Source of the DNA: Xylocopilactobacillus apis
Lineage (GTDB): Bacteria; Bacillota; Bacilli; Lactobacillales; Lactobacillaceae
Assembly: GCF_033095965.1 (NCBI RefSeq)
Contig: NZ_AP026801.1
Location: forward strand, 1,446,001-1,510,000
Direction: 5' to 3'
DNA length: 64,000 bases
In this document: piece by piece, positions 49,601 to 56,100 of the stretch
Layout of the letters: every line of letters starts with the position of its first letter
How positions within the stretch are numbered: the first letter of the stretch is position 1
Notes under the pieces: model-generated
What the model saw: the letters and a program-made list of their open reading frames with translations, nothing else
Told to the model about the DNA's origin: nothing
The model's database searches: none
Made by a program: the position numbers and the translations under genes

Positions 49601-51359
49601 CGTCTACACTGGAATCTTTCAATGCTGGACTGTTCGTAACAAAATGATTTGCATCATAAGCCTCCTTAAAATAATCAGAAGGTTTAAACAAATGTTTAAC
49701 TTTACCAATATTCGTTAATTTATCTGCGCTATCAACACCAGCGACATGAGTATCTTTATCTTGAGGAGATACTACAGTACCCTCAACTTTAGCAGATAAA
49801 GAACCATCATCAGTAAAAGGATCTCCTTCAGAACGACCTACATTTGGCACCTCGGACGCTGATTTATTGGTAAAATGTCCGTTATCGTACATTTCATTAG
49901 TATCCAGCATATGATCTGCCCCTGTTGTTATTCCATTGTCTAACGTAGAACCTCCAAACCAAGCATCACTAGTTTTTGAAGTACTAGGATCAGTAATTTT
50001 TATAGCATCAATTGTTGTTCCACCATCAGCACTCGATAAATCTAAACTATTCGGACCTAATTTTGAGTTTAAAATATTATTATATTCTCTAAAATTGCCG
50101 CTAAAGCTTCCAGGTCCATTAACTCCATATTGGATATGATCTGCAAAATTAAATATCCCTGAGTTTGGAGTAGCAGGATAGTTAGCATATGACGTTCCAT
50201 GTCTATTCGGATCAGTTTCTTCGCGTTCGTAAACATGGCTATAAGAATGAGTTTTACCATCACTCATTACCTTATTATTTGCAGCTTGAATAGCCTTCAT
50301 CGGAGCTGATTCACGCAATGAATTATTACTATCAATCTTTCGATCAGCAATCAATTTGGCAACTTGTTTTGCAGTGGTGCCGCGAGGAACAACAATTGTG
50401 CCTGAGCCGTCATCTTTGCCGTTAGCGTCTTTTGTACCAGCAGCCCAAAAAGTTGATTCCTTTGAGAATTTCAGATTATCAATAGTAGACTGAGAAGCAG
50501 TAGTCATGTTAAGTCCTGCGATTTCCCCATTACCATTTTTGTTATCTAATGCATAAACACTATTATCAACATAATTGTTAAGTTTTAAATTATCTGCACC
50601 TTTGGGAAGTGTCTTATTATTCAGTTTAAAAATAGCCGTTGCTTTCTTACCGGTAGTCTTACTCTGAGCCACAATCGTAATGCTGCTTGTTGCTTCCCGG
50701 ATAATATTGGCTTCATTTTGGGCTACATTGTCATAGCCATTAACATAAATTTGCGCATATGCATCATCAGCATTGCCAAAGAACGCTGTCCCTAATACAT
50801 CAGAAATATTATGTCCTAAACTCTTGTTGCTTGGATCATCAATAATTCTTCCCCTGATCACTCCAGTGCCATCTGAATCTTGTGGATCGTTATCACTAGC
50901 GACTGCTGCTTGTTCTAATCTTGCACCAATTCCACTTTTCGCATTGTTAAAATCAAGAATCTGCGCAATAAATCCTAAAGCAACACTATACTTGTTATAA
51001 GTATCTTTATAACTAGCGTTCGCATTATTTCCCGTTGTGTCATTAAAAAGAACTTTGCGAGCGTCTGAATCTTTATCATTAGTCGCAATAGAAAGATCAA
51101 TCAACTGACGGACTAATACTTGAGCAGAAGGGTTCTCTCCTAACGCTTCTTTCGTCGGATACCAATCAACAATTCCGTCACTAGGACCTGCATTTTGCAA
51201 AAGTTGGTCATAATCCCCTAATCCAGGATCATCAACATCATAATCCCAGGTATTATCGGCTTGAACTGGGACAGCTTGCGTCACTGCACTCATTGCACTT
51301 GCAACAGGTGACAAAAGCAACAGCGCTGTACCAGCTAATCCAGTAAGTTTTAACTTCAT
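46650..51359 (-). CDS. Giant SLAP-anchored secreted surface protein, copy 4
   Basis: 1569 residues. Signal peptide about 1-34, N block about 35-260, nearly identical in DNA to copy 3. Its own middle (about 260-1105) includes KKTNNSRFFVSQDFSVGPVSS-type islands. C block from about 1110 (PSFSTTDISGGNDPFNVSF), Ig-like module about 1311-1425, two SLAP repeats about 1426-1569 ending KVGKDQWIQADYAGYKAY. Ribosome site AGGAGG, the strongest of the set. Transcribed away from the RelB/PemK pair; poly(A) tract and inverted-repeat element upstream. Confidence 0.88.
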   Translation of the reverse strand: MKLKLTGLAGTALLLLSPVASAMSAVTQAVPVQADNTWDYDVDDPGLGDYDQLLQNAGPSDGIVDWYPTKEALGENPSAQVLVRQLIDLSIATNDKDSDARKVLFNDTTGNNANASYKDTYNKYSVALGFIAQILDFNNAKSGIGARLEQAAVASDNDPQDSDGTGVIRGRIIDDPSNKSLGHNISDVLGTAFFGNADDAYAQIYVNGYDNVAQNEANIIREATSSITIVAQSKTTGKKATAIFKLNNKTLPKGADNLKLNNYVDNSVYALDNKNGNGEIAGLNMTTASQSTIDNLKFSKESTFWAAGTKDANGKDDGSGTIVVPRGTTAKQVAKLIADRKIDSNNSLRESAPMKAIQAANNKVMSDGKTHSYSHVYEREETDPNRHGTSYANYPATPNSGIFNFADHIQYGVNGPGSFSGNFREYNNILNSKLGPNSLDLSSADGGTTIDAIKITDPSTSKTSDAWFGGSTLDNGITTGADHMLDTNEMYDNGHFTNKSASEVPNVGRSEGDPFTDDGSLSAKVEGTVVSPQDKDTHVAGVDSADKLTNIGKVKHLFKPSDYFKEAYDANHFVTNSPALKDSSVDDIANKIASNGSFTGTDPNAEIKKSFTYETPVSAWLYKSYNNPYSTVTSSAGAQTIDGVPIDTSSADQKNKTIQPQKKLDLNNPNDADPDSSTNPISLGDGTSGKPSYLEYLGKDPTNHKDKYFYAGVFQTLNATSNNISNNSLTLDFSKATTNGSVSNPISTGTFKIGAGKAGTLVKYGVIGTDGENPNPSYKETGGIDSGLLSGSATANYSINFSGGGMDTKVDGGVQKYKSLVLRDDAGFFVQTWDKNTRIKDASGNIIDNPQPLIYNKNLTLQNGSAASFSNLTLGEVDSPNFESRYYLTGVIYFDSSGNITDYVLGDHISQTSQSKRAYFNSNLYNNPEGSFAKKDDGKDKKETNNSRFFVSQDFSVGPVSSDMVSDPGGTDLKIGSDTYPAYKTSNTGTLEENAQKILDLTIKYNDPTKNPKNITKRDAEVKNEFTAANGYKLVTLDDAAKNQGTTVDALANEVAKVTGKTVQDVKRTKWLEASLPRVKSNAGTARINVVIYDKAAVSAPTKEDTKPSFSTTDISGGNDPFNVSFRPYTTTYDDGAVLKAADVPQNFKNLLSKTLVAGNPDLVGSTAKLQQILVSTFLDSWQQNDGSFKQTDTGAGVNSPLYMYGGFGISNSDTKNSYAHWPKGYTDNSGEYNTAITNHQGDFYRGGVNLKVADNKGTITGIPFTSLTADVSKVDITKAGTYPVVYTYTNPSNSKDTASITVPVTVSDSSAPVFSFQGTTNTTIHTGDKFDIHNYKVVGSWSIFNNYGGDYNKLPNFEGIAKNTDGTPKVTVTGTVDTHKPGIYQLTYKATSTSGAVTEMVRNITVLPTNGSSNPSNPDTIDWNINAYKAVGYINYVPGYGIMVYNAPAGAGTGQRLAHGTAWKISQRAVNAKGETFYRVGNNQWINGKYVTFSPINTVIPLRGEVMIVYKKGYGVNLWKSASTTNGFYPGRKLMHGSRWKVSGKQNGFYKVGKDQWIQADYAGYKAY

Positions 51360-51391
51360 AAATTCCTCCTCATTTGAAGCATTTCTATTAC

Positions 51392-51436
51392 ACTATAAAA
51401 TAGTATCATATTTTTTCATTGTTTTTTTTTTTTTTT
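51392..51436 (-). promoter_or_regulatory. Promoter and 15-nt poly(A) tract of surface gene 4
   Basis: Minus strand: A15 (51422-51436), then CAATGAAAAAATATGATACT, then TATAGT (51392-51397). Same layout as gene 3. Confidence 0.55.
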
Positions 51437-51437
51437 C

Positions 51438-51529
51438 TTATTAGCGTTGTTTTTTATGAGATGAAATTAGAAATCAAGGTTCCTCTTTCCAATCGCAGAT
51501 TATTTCAATTTTGGGTTTTCCGCTAATAA
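51438..51529. repeat. Inverted-repeat-bounded element, copy C
   Basis: 92 nt with perfect 9-bp arms TTATTAGCG (51438-51446) and CGCTAATAA (51521-51529). Lies between the surface gene promoter and the RelB/PemK promoter. Confidence 0.65.
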
Positions 51530-51542
51530 CGTGTCGCATTAC

Positions 51543-51567
51543 ACTCATAATGTAGTATAATATGAGT
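51543..51567 (+). promoter_or_regulatory. RelB/PemK promoter with operator palindrome
   Basis: A 25-bp palindrome with arms ACTCAT (51543-51548) and ATGAGT (51562-51567) that spans the -10 box TATAAT (51556-51561). A likely autoregulatory operator for the antitoxin. AAAGGAG follows before the ATG at 51586. Confidence 0.65.
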
Positions 51568-51585
51568 ACATAAAGGAGAAAACAA

Positions 51586-51861
51586 ATGACAACTCAAGCC
51601 AAAAAAAGAATACAAATCCAAGTGGACAAAGATTTAGCAAACGACACCGAGACCGTTTTAAACGAATTAGGATTAACTCCAACTACTGCAATCACAATGT
51701 TCTATAAGAGAATTGTCGCTAATGGAAGCTTGCCTTTTAAATTGGAATTAACCGAAAGTGAAAAAGCAACCTTACATTTTTTAAAGCAAACCGAAGATAC
51801 TCCTGTTCATAAATTCCAAAATTCTGAAGAAGTCCAAAAGTGGTTAGAAGATGAAGACTAA
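51586..51861 (+). CDS. RelB/DinJ family antitoxin
   Basis: 91 residues with an N-terminal ribbon-helix-helix (KRIQIQVDKDLANDTETVLN, then ELGLTPTTAITMFYKRIV) typical of RelB/DinJ, and an acidic C-terminal tail (KFQNSEEVQKWLEDED). Overlaps the next gene by 11 nt. Its degenerate relative is at 44381-44533. Confidence 0.9.
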   Translation: MTTQAKKRIQIQVDKDLANDTETVLNELGLTPTTAITMFYKRIVANGSLPFKLELTESEKATLHFLKQTEDTPVHKFQNSEEVQKWLEDED

Positions 51862-52189
51862 TGATATTATTAGTCTTTATGTCGGATTCATTGAGGGCGC
51901 TGGCGGTAAAAATAGACCTGTTCTAGTGAGAAAATTTACTGATTCTTATATAGAAGTATTTAAAATTACTAGTAAATATACAAATAAATCAGAATTTATT
52001 AAACGTCAGTATTATAAAATTATTAACTGGAAACAAGCGGGCTTAAATCGTGAATCTTGGGTTGATATTGGAACTATTTTACAAATTCCTAATTCAACTA
52101 TATCTTTCAAAAAAATTGGAAGATTATCAATTAAAGATCAGATTGAAATTGATAAATTTAACGACAACTTTATTAACCATCTTAAGTAA
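51851..52189 (+). CDS. PemK/MazF-like toxin paired with a RelB-type antitoxin
   Basis: 112 residues. Beta-barrel MazF/PemK pattern: VGFIEGAGGKNRPVLVRKF near the start and ITSKYTNK, then WVDIGTILQIP and IGRLSIKD. Likely an mRNA endoribonuclease. The ATG lies inside the antitoxin gene, so the two are coupled. RelB partnered with a MazF fold rather than RelE is a mixed toxin-antitoxin arrangement. Followed by a copy of the repeated terminator. Confidence 0.75.
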   Translation: MKTNDIISLYVGFIEGAGGKNRPVLVRKFTDSYIEVFKITSKYTNKSEFIKRQYYKIINWKQAGLNRESWVDIGTILQIPNSTISFKKIGRLSIKDQIEIDKFNDNFINHLK

Positions 52190-52218
52190 AAAGCGTTTTT
52201 CGATTTAATAAGAAATCT

Positions 52219-52259
52219 TAAAAAAAGGACTCGGTATGTTGCTCCGAATCCTTTTTTTG
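52219..52259. terminator. Repeated terminator, copy after the PemK-like toxin
   Basis: AAAAAAAGGACTCGG and CCGAATCCTTTTTTT around TATGTTGCT: the most symmetric copy. It follows a plus-strand toxin gene, not a surface gene. Confidence 0.85.
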
Positions 52260-52287
52260 TTTATTTGCTAAATGCTTTAACTAGACT

Positions 52288-52392
52288 TGTTTTTTTATCA
52301 ATATAATGTATATTAATATTAATTGCGGTGTACCTTTGCGGAGGGCACTTGAAGCAGCATGATTTTTCAAAGAAAAGTCGGCTGCTTTTTTA
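52288..52392 (+). ncRNA. Candidate small RNA of about 70 nt with its own promoter
   Basis: -35 TTGTTT (52288-52293), 16-nt spacer, -10 TATATT (52310-52315); transcript expected from about 52322. First hairpin: GTGTACCT with AGGGCAC around TTGCGG. Second hairpin, a strong terminator: AAGCAGC with GCTGCTT, inside which GATTTTTC pairs with GAAAAGTC around AAA, then a T run ending at 52392. No credible frame with a ribosome site lies in it. The form recalls antisense RNAs of type I toxin-antitoxin loci, but no Fst-like peptide was found nearby. Confidence 0.5.
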
Positions 52393-52441
52393 GTTGCAAA
52401 TTTAAAATTATTAATATCTAAAAAAATTCCCGTTTTGCAAA

Positions 52442-52735
52442 CTAGCTGAACTGAATTTGTTTAATTTCATCATATTCTTTATTATTTTGTGTTTCTGCAT
52501 TACGTATTTCAATATCATTTTGCAAATTAAGAAAATAACGATCTGATATACCAAAGAATCTCCCCAATCTAATTGAAGTATCAACGGTTATCTGACGCCG
52601 ATCATGCAAAATATCTTGAATCCTGGAAGTCGGAACTTTAATCTCATGAGCTAAACGATATGCCGAAAGATCCAACGGCAGCATAAACTCTTCTTTTAAT
52701 ATTTCACTAATCTTGGGTGTAGGAATTCTTTCCAT
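52442..52735 (-). CDS. higA: HigA family antitoxin (XRE HTH)
   Basis: 97 residues from ATG 52735 (MERIPTPKISEILKEEFM) with AAAGGA ten bases upstream; a TTG at 52753 is less likely. HigA helix-turn-helix: LSAYRLAHEIKVPTSRIQDI, then the RRQITVDTSIRLGRFFG helix. Second gene of the toxin-first HigBA pair. Confidence 0.9.
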   Translation of the reverse strand: MERIPTPKISEILKEEFMLPLDLSAYRLAHEIKVPTSRIQDILHDRRQITVDTSIRLGRFFGISDRYFLNLQNDIEIRNAETQNNKEYDEIKQIQFS

Positions 52736-52749
52736 AATATTCGTTCCTT

Positions 52750-53037
52750 TCAATCATGATAATCAACTATTTCAACGTTCTCAAAATCATTATTATTCCG
52801 TACTTCAAAACACAATCGATACTGCTTATTAATTGTAATACTGTACTGCTTTTTCCGATCTCCCTTCAACTGTTCAAGGTGATTCGCCGGCGGAATTCTT
52901 AAATCATTAATATTTTCTGCATTGTCTAACATTAACAATTTTCGTAAAGCGCCTTTTTGAATTGTTTGAGGTAACTTCTTGGAGAAAAGTTGATGATAAA
53001 CTTTCTCTGTTTCTTTATCTGCAAAGCTTTTAATCAT
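52750..53037 (-). CDS. higB: HigB family toxin (RelE superfamily)
   Basis: 95 residues, MIKSFADKETEKVYHQLFSK; contains the family block RKLLMLDNAENINDLRIPP, then NHLEQLKGDRKKQYSITINK and QYRLCFEV. Likely a ribosome-dependent mRNA interferase. Precedes higA, the usual HigBA order. Between surface genes 4 and 5. Confidence 0.9.
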   Translation of the reverse strand: MIKSFADKETEKVYHQLFSKKLPQTIQKGALRKLLMLDNAENINDLRIPPANHLEQLKGDRKKQYSITINKQYRLCFEVRNNNDFENVEIVDYHD

Positions 53038-53111
53038 TTTTCGATTCCTAATTTATATTTCTATTATACACGTGTCTCAGTCATAAAAAAATATTTGCTA
53101 TCGATTAAAAG

Positions 53112-53148
53112 AAAAAAAGACTCGGTATGTTGCTCCGAATCCTTCTTT
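53112..53148 (-). terminator. Terminator of surface-protein gene 5 (repeat-family member)
   Basis: AAAGACTCGG and CCGAATCCTTCTTT around TATGTTGCT. The flank up to the stop codon (ACGTGTAGAGAATTATGAAA) is the same as that of gene 3. Confidence 0.75.
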
Positions 53149-53179
53149 AACGTGTAGAGAATTATGAAATTTAAATTTG

Positions 53180-56100
53180 TTAATAACTTCTAAAACCGGC
53201 GTAATCTCCCTGGATCCACTGGTCTTTGCCTACATTGTAGAATCCATTCTGCTTGCCACTTACTTTCCACCGGCTGCCATGCATGAGTTTGCGTCCTGGA
53301 TAGTAGCCGTTTGTCGTACTTGCACTCTTCCACAGGTTAACGCCATACCCCTTCTTGTAAACGATCATCACCTCGCCTTTTAACGGAGTTACCGTGTTAA
53401 TTGGACTAAAAGATACGTACTTACCGTTAATCCACTGGTTATCTCCCACTCGATAGAAAGTCTCGCCTTTGGCGTTCACTGCCCTTTGGCTAATCTTCCA
53501 GGCAGTGCCGTGTGCTAATCTCTGCCCAGTACCTGATCCAGCGGGGGCATTGTACACCATGATGCCATAACCCGGTACATAATTGATATACCCCACTGCT
53601 TTATAGGCATTGATGTTCCAATCATCGGTACTTGGGGTTGTAATGCTGCCATTCGTTGGTAAAACTGTAATGTTTCTTACCATCTCAGTTACTGCACCAC
53701 TGACACTGGTTGCTTTATATGTTAACTGGTAAATCCCTGGCTTATGAGTATCCACTGTCCCTGTTACCGTAACCTTCGGAGTGCCGTCTGCGTTCTTGGC
53801 GATTCCTTCAAAGTTAGGCAGCTTGTTATAATCGCCCCCATAATTATTAAAGATTGACCATGATCCTACTACTTTGTAGTTATTGATATCAAACTTATCT
53901 CCGGTGTGAATTGTGGTATTAGTTGTGCCTTGGAAACTAAATACCGGTGCTGATGAATCACTTACTGTGACTGGAACGGTAATACTTGCCGTATCCTTGG
54001 AGTTACTTGGATTAGTGTATGTATAGACTACCGGATAAGTTCCGGCTTTAGTAATGTCTAACTTGCTGACATCGGCGGTTAAAGCCGTAAATGGAATTCC
54101 AGTAATTGTTCCTTTGTTATCTGCTTCTTTTAAGTTAACACCACCACGGTAGAAGTCTCCTTGATGATTAGTAATAGCTGTGTTGTATTCACCACTATTA
54201 TCAGTGTAACCTTTCGGCCACTGCGCATAGGAGTTCTTAGTATCAGAGTTACTGATCCCGAACCCGCCATATAGATAAAGCGGTGAATTTACTCCGGCTC
54301 CCGTATCAGTCTGCTTGAAGCTGCCGTCATTCTGCTGCCAGCTGTCAAGGAAGGTTGAAACTAAGATCTGCTGTAACTTCGCAGTACTGCCGACAAGGTC
54401 AGGATTTCCGGCAACTAATGTCTTAGAAAGCAGATTCTTAAAGTTCTGTGGAACATCAGCAGCTTTTAAGACAGCACCATCATCATAAGTAGTAGTGTAA
54501 GGGCGGAAATTAACGTTAAATGGATCATTACCGCCACTGATGTCAGTAGTTGAAAATGATGGTTTTGTATCCTGCTTAGTTGGTGCTGATACTGCTGCTT
54601 TGTCATAAATTACGACATTGATCCGAGCTGTTCCCGCATTTTCTTTCAAACGAGGTAACGTTGCTTGGACCCATTTTGTTCTTTTAACTTCATTAGTACT
54701 CTTACCGGTAACTTTGGCAACTTCACCCGCAAGTTCATCTTCTGAAACGCCCTGCTTTTTAGCAGTATCAGCAATAGTAACCAATTTATATCCGCTTCCA
54801 TCCGTACCAAATCCATTGCCATCTCCACCTTCATCAGTAAATTCTTTTTTTAAAGGATCTGCAGAATCTGCTATAGAATTATTATCTGTATTAAGAGTGG
54901 GATCATTATACATAACTGTTAATTTCAAGATATCTGCTGCATTTTGCTCTGACGTTTGATCTATAGTAGAATCGCTTTTACCATACGGATAATATTTTCC
55001 ATCGATAGTAATGCCCGAACCTTTAACACCTGGATCATTGATCATATCGCTAGAAACGGGACCAACAGAGAAATCTTGAGAGACAAAGAAACGACTGTTA
55101 TTAGTGTTTGGCTTCTTCACACTGGTAGGCCTTCCACTAACAAATTTACCAGCAAATGGTCCATCGGGGTTATTATATAAATTAGAGTTGAAATAAGCTC
55201 TTTTTGAAGCATTGGATTGAACTAGGTGATCATTTAAAGTAAAGTACTTTAAATTTCCCGAAGAATCTAATTGTACAACTCCAGCTAAATAATATTTAGA
55301 CTCAAAATTTGGAGAATCTACTTTGCCAAGAGTCTTTACATCAAACAGGCCTGATGATGCACCGGTAACACTAGAATTATAAATTAAAGATTTAGGTTTA
55401 TCGGTATAAACATAATTACCAGACGAGTCTTTTTCTTTAATCGTAGTATTTTTGTCCCATACCTGAACAAAATATTCTGCTTCATCTCTTAATTGAATGT
55501 TTTTAGTAATATCTTCATTAAGATTCCCTGTTATAAGCTTTGCCTCATTTCTCTGAGGCGTTTTTAACACGGTCGGATTATTAACATCAACACTTAGCTG
55601 GGGTGTTGTTGGTTGCATAAGGTTGGCACCCTTATATGAAATACTTTGCACTTCATTATTACCTGGGACATTATTTTCACCATCTGTTCCAACTGTGCCG
55701 TATTTTACGAGAGTTCCTTCTGTTCCTGCAACAATTTTAAAGTCCCCTCCGTTTACTCTAAATTTCAATTCCCCATTACCAGGAACCAAGCTACTAAAAA
55801 CACCTGAATAAAAATAACTATCTACGTCCTTGCTGCGATCTGTAGGATGTTTTATATCAGGTACCTTCCCAGTGTTTATAACTATCCCATTATTATTTCC
55901 ATTACCTAAAGATAGTGTGGTTTGCGAATCTGAAGGATTATCGTTATTAGGATCCTTTAAATCAAGTTTTTCTTGAGGTTGAAGGTTTGAATTTTCACGA
56001 TTAGTTAAAAGTTCTTGTCCGTCAATAGTTTGAGCTCCAGCACTACTCATAATAGTCGAGTAAGGGTTATTATAAGACTTATATATCCATGACGAAACTG

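Noticed and set aside
52260-52440. Fst/Ldr-type toxin peptide paired with the candidate small RNA
   Set aside because: No 25-35 codon hydrophobic frame with a ribosome site was found on either strand; the only frame with ATG inside the RNA is 11 codons.
54618-54959. Open frame of 113 codons on the plus strand inside surface gene 5
   Set aside because: Antisense to a well-supported coding sequence. Similar plus-strand frames recur at homologous places in the other copies (for example 47713 and 40452), as expected from shared codon patterns. No ribosome site of note.
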